DNA of 9,180 nucleotides from NCBI GenBank assembly GCA_002420085.1, contig DIHI01000111.1, positions 750 through 9,929 on the forward strand. The letters are read 5' to 3'. The DNA is from Lysobacterales bacterium UBA5700 (lineage in GTDB: Bacteria > Pseudomonadota > Gammaproteobacteria > Xanthomonadales > Xanthomonadaceae). This document shows positions 1 to 6,098 of this stretch, piece by piece; the first letter of the stretch is position 1, and each line of letters starts with the position of its first letter. The notes below the pieces were generated by a model, which had not been told where the DNA came from, searched no databases, and was given only the letters and a program-made list of their open reading frames with translations. Both the position numbers and the translations under genes were made by a program.

Positions 1-1104
1 GACGATATCGAGACCACGGGCAGCGGTCCGAGCGAGCGGCGTATCGCTAACGGCGAACGCCTGTTCGATGCGATCGATCAGGCGCGCCGCCAATAGATTG
101 TCGCCGTGGCGCCAAGCAGCGTAGCGCGCCAAGGTAGTAGCACCCCCGAGGTCGCGCGATCGGGCCCGGGCACTGACCAGGGTATCGACCAGGGCGGCGG
201 CATCGAGCAAACCCAGATTGAGCCCGAGTCCAGCCAGGGGATGTACCACGTGGGCGCTGTCGCCGATCAACACCATCCGCTCGGCCGTCGCGCGCTCGGC
301 CAGCATCAGCCGCAGTGGGAATGACTGGCGTGCGCCGACTTCCAGCACCGCGCCGAAGCGATCCCCGCCAGCCGCCTGCAAGGGCTCGATAAAATCCGCG
401 TCGGACAAGCCGAGCAGGCGTTCCGCCTCGGCCTGTGGACGCGTCCACACCAGGCTGGAGCGACCATCGGCGAGCGGCAGCAGGGCGAGTGGTCCGCCGG
501 GGCCGAAGCGCTGAAAGGCGATGCCCGGATTGATCATTTCGGTGCGGAGCAAGGCAGTGATCGCGCTGGATCGATAGTCACGCCCGCCGACGGCAATTCC
601 GGCGCGCTCGCGTAGCGCCGAGCGCCCACCCTCGGCCACCACCAGCAAGGCAGCGGAGAGCCGGGGCCCGGTGTCCAGTTCAACCGCAACCAGAGACGAT
701 TCGATGCGGGTGTTTTCGATCCGCGCTCGCGCAAATACCTGCACACTCGCTGGCAGCGCCTGCCACAGGCGTTGCTGCAAGGCGGGCAGATCGACGATCC
801 AGCCCAGCGCCGCGGTTCCCGCGGTCGCCGGATCGAATCCGAGCTGATGCGAGCCGGCCTGCACCTGCATCTGCCGGTACGCTGAAGCCATCGCCGACGG
901 CAGCGGCCAGTGTCCGAGTGCCGAAAGAATTTGCGACCCGGCCGGCGCCAGCGCGATCACGCGCTGGTTTGCCGGTACTGCCGTGGGGATCGCTGGCGGC
1001 GCACGCTCGACCAAGGCGATCCGCAGTCCGGCACGCGCCAGTCCGAGCGCTGCAACCGCACCGACGACGCCACTGCCCGAGACCACCACGTCGAAGCGAT
1101 TCAT
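1..1104 (-). CDS. UbiI/UbiF-type FAD-dependent ubiquinone-biosynthesis hydroxylase, C-terminus cut by window edge
   Basis: Flavin monooxygenase of the UbiH/COQ6 family, expected to hydroxylate the ring of a polyprenyl-phenol intermediate of ubiquinone with O2, NAD(P)H and FAD, at the inner membrane. The frame is open for 368 codons from the ATG at 1104 to base 1; family members are near 400 residues, so only a short C-terminal tail is missing. Visible: Rossmann FAD motif GSGVVG at residues 10-15, E33 at the end of the second strand, R48 in NQRVIAL, a DG-type motif reading AEGGRS (157-162, Glu in place of the usual Asp), and the second FAD motif IGDSAHVVHPLAGLGLNLG from residue 280. GDSAH rather than GNAAQ separates it from UbiH and points to UbiI or UbiF. 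The start overlaps the ubiH stop as ATGA, implying translational coupling. The order ubiH then this gene matches E. coli ubiH-ubiI. Family is secure; which ring carbon it hydroxylates is not. Confidence 0.88.
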   Translation of the reverse strand, partial: MNRFDVVVSGSGVVGAVAALGLARAGLRIALVERAPPAIPTAVPANQRVIALAPAGSQILSALGHWPLPSAMASAYRQMQVQAGSHQLGFDPATAGTAALGWIVDLPALQQRLWQALPASVQVFARARIENTRIESSLVAVELDTGPRLSAALLVVAEGGRSALRERAGIAVGGRDYRSSAITALLRTEMINPGIAFQRFGPGGPLALLPLADGRSSLVWTRPQAEAERLLGLSDADFIEPLQAAGGDRFGAVLEVGARQSFPLRLMLAERATAERMVLIGDSAHVVHPLAGLGLNLGLLDAAALVDTLVSARARSRDLGGATTLARYAAWRHGDNLLAARLIDRIEQAFAVSDTPLARTAARGLDIV

Positions 1105-2282
1105 AGCGCCAACTCACGGTAGCCCATGCCAGATCGTGCCAGCATTCCCTGCACACTGGGCAGGCGGTCGGCCGCGAGCAGGGCCAGGCCGCGCAGCAAC
1201 TGGTGGGGTAACGAGCGCTCCCGCGTGAGCCGCACCAGGCCATCGCTCATCGCAATGGTCTGCTGACGATCCACCCCGCGCGCGGCCGCGTAGGCGGCGA
1301 GCGCAGACGCGCTGCCCGGGTCGTCGGCGGCCCGTACCATCGCTGCCAGGGCGCTGGCATCCCGCAGGCCCAGATTGAAGCCCTGCGCACCGATCGGATG
1401 GATGGTCTGGGCGGCATTGCCGATCAGAACGACCCGCGCATCGTTGAGCCGATCGGCCACCGCCAGCGCCAGCGGCCAGGCCTGGCGCCGACCAACCCGA
1501 GTGAAGCGTCCCAGGCGATAGCCGAAACGCTCGTGCAGCAGGGCAATAAATCCGTGATCGTCAAGATCCAGGGCCGCTTTAGCAAGCGCTGACGGTAGCG
1601 TGCACACCACCCCGCAATGTGACTCGCCCAGGGGTAACACCGCCACCGGGCCGGTATCGGTGAAACGCTCGAATGCGCGCCCACGGTGGGCCACGCTGGT
1701 GGAAGCGGAGCACACGATGGCGGACTGCTGGTAATCACAGCGTTCGACCGGGATGCCAAGCCGGGTACGAATCGACGAGTTGCTGCCATCGGCCGCGACC
1801 AGGAGCCGCGCCCGCGCCACGCCCGGCACACCGGCTTGCTGCCAGTGAAGCGAGACCGCATCGTCTTCAACCGCGAAATCAAGCAACTCGGCGGGACGCA
1901 GGCGAACCAGCTCGCCCGCCCGATCCAGGCGGCGCTCCAGTGCGGCAACCAGCAGGCGTGCCGGCACGGTCAGTCCGAATGCATCGACACCGTGCTCGCG
2001 AGCATCGAGCAAAACCCGGCCGAATTCGCCGCTGCGCGAGATATGGATCTGCCGGATCGCATGACCAGAAGCCGCCTGCGGAAAGGCATCTAGCTTGGAT
2101 AAGCACTCGACGCTGGCCCGGGCCAGGGCAAAGTGGCGCTCGTCCCAGGCCGCCGGTTGTTCGGCACTGGGCGCAGTGGCATCGAGCAACAACACCCGGC
2201 GCCCGAGCCCGTCCAGGGCCGCAGCCAGACTCATGCCGACCAATCCACCGCCGACGATCGCTACATCGAATGGAGCTTGCAT
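1101..2282 (-). CDS. ubiH: UbiH, 2-octaprenyl-6-methoxyphenol hydroxylase
   Basis: FAD-dependent aromatic-ring hydroxylase of ubiquinone biosynthesis, 393 residues (E. coli UbiH is about the same length). Seen: FAD motif VGGGLVG at 10-16, conserved R49 in WDERHFAL, the DG motif AADGSNS at 163-169, DYQQSAIV at 183-190, and the UbiH-type second FAD motif IGNAAQTIHPIGAQGFNLG from 287. The C-terminal SDGLVRLTRE and RLPSVQGMLAR segments are also UbiH-like. I chose the ATG at 2282 because it puts the Rossmann strand five residues from the N-terminus; an in-frame ATG at 2345 would add 21 unrelated residues. No Shine-Dalgarno sequence precedes it, and a -10-like TATCAT lies 6 nt upstream, so the mRNA may be leaderless. 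The stop overlaps the next gene's ATG. E. coli has pepP upstream; here a divergent membrane-protein gene occupies that place. Confidence 0.95.
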   Translation of the reverse strand: MQAPFDVAIVGGGLVGMSLAAALDGLGRRVLLLDATAPSAEQPAAWDERHFALARASVECLSKLDAFPQAASGHAIRQIHISRSGEFGRVLLDAREHGVDAFGLTVPARLLVAALERRLDRAGELVRLRPAELLDFAVEDDAVSLHWQQAGVPGVARARLLVAADGSNSSIRTRLGIPVERCDYQQSAIVCSASTSVAHRGRAFERFTDTGPVAVLPLGESHCGVVCTLPSALAKAALDLDDHGFIALLHERFGYRLGRFTRVGRRQAWPLALAVADRLNDARVVLIGNAAQTIHPIGAQGFNLGLRDASALAAMVRAADDPGSASALAAYAAARGVDRQQTIAMSDGLVRLTRERSLPHQLLRGLALLAADRLPSVQGMLARSGMGYRELAL

Positions 2283-2288
2283 GCCGTA

Positions 2289-2294
2289 ATGATA
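2289..2294 (-). promoter_or_regulatory. Possible -10 box for ubiH (leaderless start)
   Basis: TATCAT matches the sigma-70 -10 consensus at five of six positions and ends 6 nt before the ubiH ATG, so transcription would begin at or next to the start codon. No convincing -35 hexamer lies 16-18 nt upstream. It is offered mainly because the gene has no visible ribosome binding site. Confidence 0.25.
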
Positions 2295-2338
2295 CGGGAA
2301 GCAAGAGCCGATCCGTCGGCCAATGGCCGCTCCGTCGC

Positions 2339-2367
2339 CTGCCATTGCCGATGCCCACTGCTACACT
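2339..2367 (+). promoter_or_regulatory. Candidate promoter for the DUF6580-adenosyltransferase-deacetylase cluster
   Basis: CTGCCA (2339-2344, four of six to TTGACA) and TACACT (2362-2367, four of six to TATAAT) are separated by 17 nt. The -10 is preceded by TGC, an extended -10 element. The predicted start near 2374 would give a leader of about 26 nt. GGAA at 2391-2394 is a weak ribosome binding site 6 nt before the ATG at 2401. Both hexamers are imperfect, so this is a prediction from spacing and the extended element. Confidence 0.4.
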
Positions 2368-2391
2368 TCGGCATCCGATTTCTGCCCACTG
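2352..2391. repeat. 9-nt direct repeat TGCCCACTG, 31 bp apart, around the predicted -10
   Basis: TGCCCACTG occurs at 2352-2360 and again at 2383-2391. The start-to-start distance of 31 bp is close to three helical turns, so both copies face the same side of the DNA. The first copy lies in the -35/-10 spacer and the second just upstream of the start codon. An operator for a dimeric regulator is a reasonable inference, but no regulator gene is in the window. Confidence 0.4.
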
Positions 2392-2400
2392 GAACACCGT

Positions 2401-2958
2401 ATGCCTGAATTGCGCGCCACTCCATCCCGCTTTGGCACCGGCCTCGAACTTTCGATCGTCATCGGCATGGTGCTGCTCGCCGCATTATCGCGCCTGCTTC
2501 CGCACCCGTGGAATTTCAGTCCCCTGGAAGCGATGGCCTTGTTCGCCGGAGCCCGCATCGGTCAGCGCCTGCTGGCGTTGCTGGTGCCGCTGGCGGCCTT
2601 GCTGGTTTCTGACCTCTTGCTCGGGTTCTATGCCGACATCTGGGTGGTCTATGGCTGTTTCGCTGCCATGGCACTGGCCGGTCGTGGCCTCCGCCGCGCC
2701 GGCCCGGGCCGGATCGCTGCTTATGGACTTGCCTCCGCGCTGGGCTTTTTCCTGATCACCAATTTCGCCGTCTGGGCGATCAGTGACCTGTATCCGAACA
2801 CCGCCGCCGGCCTGGCAGCAAGCTATGGCGCCGCGCTGCCATTCTTCAAGAACCAGCTCGCCGGGGTGGCCTGTTACCTGGTGTTGTTGTTCGGTGGACA
2901 CGCGCTGTTGCTACGCGGACTGCGCCCATTGAACAGCGCAGACGCGCGCGCTGCCTGA
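2401..2958 (+). CDS. Small multi-spanning membrane protein, DUF6580-type
   Basis: 185 residues and strongly hydrophobic, with likely membrane segments near 17-33, 56-77, 80-97, 105-127 and 152-173, plus a possible short helix at 41-54. The motifs NFSPLEAMALFAG (38-50), PLAALLVSDLLLGFY (63-77), VYG (83-85), FFLITNFAVW (116-125) and ALPFFKNQL (145-153) match my recollection of the uncharacterised DUF6580 family. No signal peptide cleavage site or catalytic motif is seen. The ATG at 2401 follows GGAA by 6 nt; an earlier in-frame ATG at 2323 would add 26 residues of non-membrane sequence lying upstream of the predicted promoter. The next gene, a cob(I)alamin adenosyltransferase, starts 5 bp after the stop, so the two are probably cotranscribed. 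From size, topology and this neighbour I infer a possible small-molecule importer similar to ECF S-components. The biochemical role is unknown. Confidence 0.85.
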   Translation: MPELRATPSRFGTGLELSIVIGMVLLAALSRLLPHPWNFSPLEAMALFAGARIGQRLLALLVPLAALLVSDLLLGFYADIWVVYGCFAAMALAGRGLRRAGPGRIAAYGLASALGFFLITNFAVWAISDLYPNTAAGLAASYGAALPFFKNQLAGVACYLVLLFGGHALLLRGLRPLNSADARAA

Positions 2959-2963
2959 GGCGC

Positions 2964-3521
2964 ATGGGCAACCGGCTCAGCAAGATCTACACCCGCACCG
3001 GGGACGACGGCAGCACCGGGCTGGGCAACGGCAGCCGCGTCGCCAAGGACAGCCTGCGGGTCGAGGCCTTCGGCACTGTGGACGAATTGAACAGCGCGAT
3101 CGGTCTGATTATCGCGAGCGAACCCGAGCCCAGCATCGCCGAACTCTTGACCGCCATCCAGCACGAACTGTTCGACCTGGGCGGCGAGCTCTGCATCCCG
3201 GGCAGCAGCCTGATCGAAGCCAGCGACATCCTGCGCCTGGAACAACGATTGGACGCCATGAACGCGACCCTGCCGCCACTCAAGGAGTTCATCCTCCCCG
3301 GCGGCGGGCTGGCCGCCAGCCACTGTCACCTGGCGCGCAGCATCGCCCGTCGCGCCGAGCGCGCCACCGTCGCCCTGGCCGCGGCCGAGACCGTACGTCC
3401 ACAAGCGATCCAATACCTGAACCGCCTGTCCGACTTGCTGTTCGTGCTCGCCCGCGTGCTCGCGCGCAAGCACGGCCACGGCGAAACCCTGTGGAAACAC
3501 CAACGCCGACCGCGCGGTTGA
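2964..3521 (+). CDS. PduO-type cob(I)alamin (corrinoid) adenosyltransferase
   Basis: Cytoplasmic ATP:corrinoid adenosyltransferase that transfers the 5'-deoxyadenosyl group of ATP to Co(I) corrinoid, giving adenosylcobalamin or its precursor. The 185-residue length fits the trimeric helical-bundle PduO/MMAB family. Seen: the N-terminal ATP-binding loop IYTRTGDDGSTGLGNG (8-23), then VEAFGTVDELNSAIG (33-47), the basic helix ARSIARRAERATVAL (about 123-137) and YLNRLSDLLFVLAR (about 151-164). These are the family's diagnostic blocks, and they rule out the unrelated BtuR/CobA type. The GAGG at 2957-2960 is only 3 nt from the ATG and overlaps the upstream stop, so translation may depend on coupling. 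No cobalamin synthesis gene or B12-dependent enzyme is present here to show which pathway it serves. Confidence 0.95.
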   Translation: MGNRLSKIYTRTGDDGSTGLGNGSRVAKDSLRVEAFGTVDELNSAIGLIIASEPEPSIAELLTAIQHELFDLGGELCIPGSSLIEASDILRLEQRLDAMNATLPPLKEFILPGGGLAASHCHLARSIARRAERATVALAAAETVRPQAIQYLNRLSDLLFVLARVLARKHGHGETLWKHQRRPRG

Positions 3522-3540
3522 GCAGTCCTCGGGCCAGTCG

Positions 3541-4458
3541 ATGATCTTCACCCACCCTTCCTGCCTCGAGCACGACATGGGCGCGGGTCACCCGGAATCG
3601 CCGGCGCGGCTGGCGGTGGTCATCGACACCCTGCAACACCCTGCATTCGGCGCGATCGAGTGGCGCCGCGCGCCGGCGGTCAGCGCGGCGCAGTTATTGC
3701 GCGTGCACGATCGTTCGCTGATCGATCGCGTGCAGCACAGCGCGCCGGCCGAAGGCTATCACCGGCTCGATGCGGACACCGCGATGAACCGCAGTTCCCT
3801 GCAAGCGGCACTGCACGCGGCCGGCGCCACCGTGGCCGCGGTCGAGGCCGTGCTCGCCGGTACCAGCCAGCGTGCCTTCTGCGCGGTGCGTCCACCGGGC
3901 CACCACGCCACCCGCTTCGACGCCATGGGTTTTTGCCTGTTCAACAATATCGCCGTGGCCGCCGCCCACGCCTTGTACCGGGGGGTCGCGCGCCTGGCAA
4001 TCATCGATTTCGATGTGCACCATGGCAACGGCACGCAGGACATTTTCGCCGCCGAGCCGCGCGTGTTGTTCGCGTCCTCGCACCAGTATCCTTTGTATCC
4101 GGGCAGCGGCGATGCCAGTGAACACGGCATCGGCAATGTCTTTAACGCCCCCTTGATGGCCGGCGCGCGCTCGCTTGAATTTCGTGAGTCCTGGCTGAGC
4201 CTGTTGCTGCCCGCGGTGGAGGCATTCGCCCCCGAATTGATCCTGATCTCGGCGGGGTTCGATGGCCACCGGCTCGACCCGCTGGCGCAATTGAATCTGC
4301 AAGCGGAGGACTACGCCTGGGTCACCCAGCGCATCGTCGAGATCGCCAGGCGCCACGCCGAAGGACGAGTGGTTTCCAGCCTGGAAGGCGGCTACAGCCT
4401 GAGCGCACTGCGGGACTCGGTGCGCGCGCATTGTGCGGCGCTGTTTGACCTGGACTGA
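3541..4458 (+). CDS. Histone-deacetylase-superfamily zinc amidohydrolase (class II-like)
   Basis: Zinc-dependent deacetylase of the arginase/deacetylase fold, 305 residues, essentially one complete catalytic domain. Seen: N-terminal THPSCLEHDMGAGHPESP (4-21), the active-site loop RPPGHHA (117-123) with the paired histidines H121/H122, DFDVHHGNGTQ (156-166) supplying probable zinc ligands D158 and H160, HQYPLYPGSG (181-190), SAGFDGH (237-243) with the third ligand D241, and LEGGY (281-285) with the catalytic tyrosine Y285. All catalytic residues are kept, so it should be active. Bacterial relatives act on acetylated proteins (AcuC-like, on acetyl-CoA synthetase), acetylpolyamines or unknown amides; the sequence does not decide. 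It starts 19 bp after the adenosyltransferase stop, with no clear ribosome binding site and no earlier in-frame start in the gap, and is probably in the same transcript. Confidence 0.93.
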   Translation: MIFTHPSCLEHDMGAGHPESPARLAVVIDTLQHPAFGAIEWRRAPAVSAAQLLRVHDRSLIDRVQHSAPAEGYHRLDADTAMNRSSLQAALHAAGATVAAVEAVLAGTSQRAFCAVRPPGHHATRFDAMGFCLFNNIAVAAAHALYRGVARLAIIDFDVHHGNGTQDIFAAEPRVLFASSHQYPLYPGSGDASEHGIGNVFNAPLMAGARSLEFRESWLSLLLPAVEAFAPELILISAGFDGHRLDPLAQLNLQAEDYAWVTQRIVEIARRHAEGRVVSSLEGGYSLSALRDSVRAHCAALFDLD

Positions 4459-4474
4459 ACGAATCCCCGATTCA

Positions 4475-4511
4475 TTGAGCGATCCCTGCGACATGGTGAA
4501 GGCTCGCTCAA
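4475..4511. repeat. 8-bp inverted repeat downstream of the deacetylase gene
   Basis: TTGAGCGA (4475-4482) and TCGCTCAA (4504-4511) are perfect complements with a 21-nt loop. A smaller GAATC-ccc-GATTC hairpin (4461-4473) lies just before it. Neither is followed by a T-run on the plus strand, so this is not a canonical intrinsic terminator. It could protect the mRNA 3' end or form part of a Rho-dependent end. I see nothing else in 4459-4615. Confidence 0.35.
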
Positions 4512-4615
4512 GAATTCCAGAATGGATTGATCGGGAACTTCCTGAACGATCGAGCTTGGCAACTCACCCCGCTCCCGGGTCGGTCCCCGGCGCCCCCGCG
4601 CGCCCGCAAGCGCAC

Positions 4616-4648
4616 AAAAAAAGAGGGCGCCGTGGTCAGCGGCGCCCT
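4616..4648 (-). terminator. Rho-independent terminator of the rpsF-rpsR-rplI operon
   Basis: Read on the minus strand, a 9-bp perfect GC-rich stem (AGGGCGCCG, 7-nt loop, CGGCGCCCT; 4648-4624) is followed after one base by seven consecutive T residues (4622-4616). It lies 58 bp past the rplI stop. On the plus strand the 3' flank (GTCAATTTCC) is a poor U-tract, so it should act mainly on the ribosomal operon, not on the convergent deacetylase transcript. Confidence 0.93.
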
Positions 4649-4706
4649 GTCAATTTCCCTGAAGCAGCACAACCGGACCAAGAGAGCCGGCTGGTTATTA
4701 CCGCCT

Positions 4707-5156
4707 TCAGCCCTCCGGCACCACGTTGACCTTCACATTGCAATGCACGTCGGCATGCAAGGCGATATGGACTTCGTGTTCGCCGGTACGACGGATCGGG
4801 CCTTCCGGCAGAATCACTTCGGCCTTCGACAGCGGGTGACCCGCTGTGGAGAACGCCTCGGCGATGTCGCGCGGTCCTACCGAACCGTAGAGCTTGCCTT
4901 CCGTGCTGGCATTGGCGGGAATGGTGACCACCGCCGACTCGAGCGTTTCCTTGCGGGCCTGTGCGCTCGCCAGCTGGCTGTTGGCCTTGGCTTCGAACTC
5001 GGCACGACGTTGCTCGAAATCAGCGATGTTGGTGGCCGTGGCAAAAACCGCCTTGCCCTGCGGCACCAGATAATTCCGGCCGTAGCCGGGTTTTACCTTG
5101 ACCTTGTCGCCAAGATTGCCAAGGTTGCGTACTTTCTGGACCAGAATGAGTTCCAT
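4707..5156 (-). CDS. rplI: 50S ribosomal protein bL9
   Basis: Large-subunit protein bL9, 149 residues, the usual length. The N-terminal domain carries the signature [17 protein letters not shown] and [16 protein letters not shown] (residues 1-36). A long connecting helix rich in Glu, Ala, Gln and Lys (about 44-74) follows, then the C-terminal rRNA-binding domain with [15 protein letters not shown] (87-101) and a conserved end at [13 protein letters not shown]. The ribosome binding site GAGGAG (5171-5166) is 9 nt from the ATG and overlaps the rpsR stop codon, so the two genes are likely translationally coupled. It is the last gene of the operon, followed by a clear terminator. Confidence 0.98.
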   Translation of the reverse strand: MELILVQKVRNLGNLGDKVKVKPGYGRNYLVPQGKAVFATATNIADFEQRRAEFEAKANSQLASAQARKETLESAVVTIPANASTEGKLYGSVGPRDIAEAFSTAGHPLSKAEVILPEGPIRRTGEHEVHIALHADVHCNVKVNVVPEG

Positions 5157-5169
5157 CGTTCAGTGCTCC

Positions 5170-5403
5170 TCAACGGCCCGCGTGGTTATCGCAATACGGC
5201 AACAGTGCGAGAAACCGCGCCCGCTTGATCGCCGTAGCCAACTGCCGCTGGAACCGCGCCTTGGTGCCGGTGATGCGCGAAGGCACGATCTTGCCGGTCT
5301 CGGTGAGGTTCTGGCGAAGGGTGTTGAGATCCTTGTAATCGACCTCGACCACGCCATCGGCCGTGAACTTGCAGAACTTGCGGCGACGAAAGAACTTGGA
5401 CAT
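5170..5403 (-). CDS. rpsR: 30S ribosomal protein bS18
   Basis: Small-subunit protein bS18, 77 residues, which binds as a heterodimer with bS6 on the 16S rRNA platform. Seen: the basic N-terminus [12 protein letters not shown] (2-13), [10 protein letters not shown] (22-31), [19 protein letters not shown] (37-55) and the C-terminal [17 protein letters not shown] (58-74), all diagnostic. GGAGAA (5416-5411) lies 7 nt before the ATG. It starts 23 bp after the rpsF stop. The priB gene found between rpsF and rpsR in E. coli is absent, as in many gammaproteobacteria outside the enterics. Confidence 0.98.
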   Translation of the reverse strand: MSKFFRRRKFCKFTADGVVEVDYKDLNTLRQNLTETGKIVPSRITGTKARFQRQLATAIKRARFLALLPYCDNHAGR

Positions 5404-5426
5404 GGGAAAATTCTCCGGTTTCTGGC

Positions 5427-5855
5427 TCAGGCGGCTTCGGTGTCGGACTCGTCGGTGTCGACTTCGCCCTCGCCATCGTCGTCACGAATGGACTCACGCT
5501 GACGCGGCGCGCGCTCGCCGCGATCCGGCTTCTCGTCCTTGCTCTTCATGATTGCGGTCGGCTCGGTTTCCGGGCCATCGCGGCGGATCACCAGATGGCG
5601 CAGGATGGCGTCGTTGAAGCGGAAGCCTTCGACCAGATCGTTCAGCGTCGCCTGGCCGACCTCGATGTTCATCAGGACGTAGTGCGCCTTGACCAGGTTG
5701 GCGATCGGGTAGGCCAACTGGCGCCGGCCCCAATCCTCCAGGCGGTGGATCTTGCCACCCTCGCCGGCGACCAGCGTCTTGTAACGCTCGATCATTCCCG
5801 GAACCTGCTCGCTCTGATCCGGATGGACCAGGAACACGATTTCGTAGTGTCGCAT
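5427..5855 (-). CDS. rpsF: 30S ribosomal protein bS6
   Basis: Small-subunit protein bS6, 142 residues. The core is about residues 1-104, with [19 protein letters not shown] at the start, [19 protein letters not shown] (33-51) and YVLMNIE (59-65). A long charged tail follows: basic at about 104-124, then strongly acidic ([16 protein letters not shown], 125-140) and ending in two alanines. E. coli bS6 also has an acidic tail, which RimK extends with glutamates. Start choice: the ATG at 5855 follows a strong AAGGAG by 6 nt and begins the canonical MRHYE; an in-frame ATG at 6017 would add 54 unrelated residues and lies upstream of the likely promoter. First gene of the rpsF-rpsR-rplI operon. Confidence 0.97.
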   Translation of the reverse strand: MRHYEIVFLVHPDQSEQVPGMIERYKTLVAGEGGKIHRLEDWGRRQLAYPIANLVKAHYVLMNIEVGQATLNDLVEGFRFNDAILRHLVIRRDGPETEPTAIMKSKDEKPDRGERAPRQRESIRDDDGEGEVDTDESDTEAA

Positions 5856-5990
5856 TGTTGTCTCCTTGTGGATGCCCTGGGCGGTGGATGCCCGGAACGG
5901 GTCAGCCCCCCGGTCTGCGGTGGGGCAAGGGTCTGCCGGACTGTGGTTGGCGAAGCCGGATCCCGGCACTCGTCCACGATGAAACGGCAG
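5856..5990 (-). promoter_or_regulatory. rpsF mRNA leader (about 135 nt), possible bS6:bS18 autoregulatory region
   Basis: From the predicted transcription start near 5990 to the ATG the leader is unusually long and rich in short complementary segments. These include GCCGG-gat-CCGGC (5967-5955), CCCG-ttc-CGGG just upstream of the ribosome binding region, and GGGC...GCCC around ACCG. The strong AAGGAG (5867-5862) directly follows a repeated GGGCATCCAC. In many bacteria the rpsF leader carries a structured RNA that binds the bS6:bS18 complex and represses translation. Position and length fit that role, but I cannot fold or align the RNA to confirm the motif. Confidence 0.4.
5868..5893 (-). repeat. 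Tandem 10-nt direct repeat next to the rpsF ribosome binding site
   Basis: On the minus strand GGGCATCCAC occurs at 5893-5884 and again at 5877-5868, 16 nt apart, and the second copy abuts the AAGGAG at 5867-5862. It could offer two alternative pairings to one complementary segment of the leader, or be a chance duplication. Confidence 0.55.
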
Positions 5991-5996
5991 CTCACC

Positions 5997-6005
5997 ATTA
6001 TGACA
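5997..6005 (-). promoter_or_regulatory. Extended -10 promoter element for the rpsF operon
   Basis: The minus strand reads TGT then CATAAT (6005-5997): five of six to TATAAT, plus the TGn extension. No good -35 hexamer is visible at 16-18 nt, which extended -10 promoters can tolerate. The predicted start near 5990 leaves a leader of about 135 nt. It is the best -10 match between rpsF and the divergent ArsC-like gene. Confidence 0.5.
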
Positions 6006-6098
6006 CAGTTTCGGCACCCGAATCGCAGCCGATCACGGGTTCCGTCGGACTCCGCTTCACGGCACACTACCGGCCTCTCGCCGACCCGCGAACCAGCC

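Noticed and set aside
2283..2400. Possible cobalamin riboswitch upstream of the adenosyltransferase cluster (GCCCACTG resembles the B12-box GCCACTG)
   Set aside because: The gap is only 118 bp and the predicted leader about 26 nt, far too short for a roughly 200-nt cobalamin riboswitch. The element has an extra C, occurs twice, and lacks the surrounding conserved structure.
1673..2755. Long plus-strand open frame (about 360 codons) opposite ubiH and running into the membrane-protein gene
   Set aside because: It is antisense to a clear UbiH protein and in a different frame from the DUF6580 gene; its Arg/Pro/Ala-rich low-complexity product is typical of GC-rich shadow frames.
2874..4494. Minus-strand open frames opposite the adenosyltransferase (2874-3578) and deacetylase (3694-4494)
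   Set aside because: Both lie opposite well-conserved enzymes with complete active sites; these are shadows caused by high GC content.
5404..5426. Possible priB gene between rpsF and rpsR, as in E. coli
   Set aside because: The gap is 23 bp and contains only the rpsR ribosome binding site.
5595..6098. Upstream extension of the ArsC-like reading frame, up to 168 residues longer
   Set aside because: The extension is antisense to rpsF and its leader and shows no domain. The thioredoxin fold starts just after the ATG at 6099.
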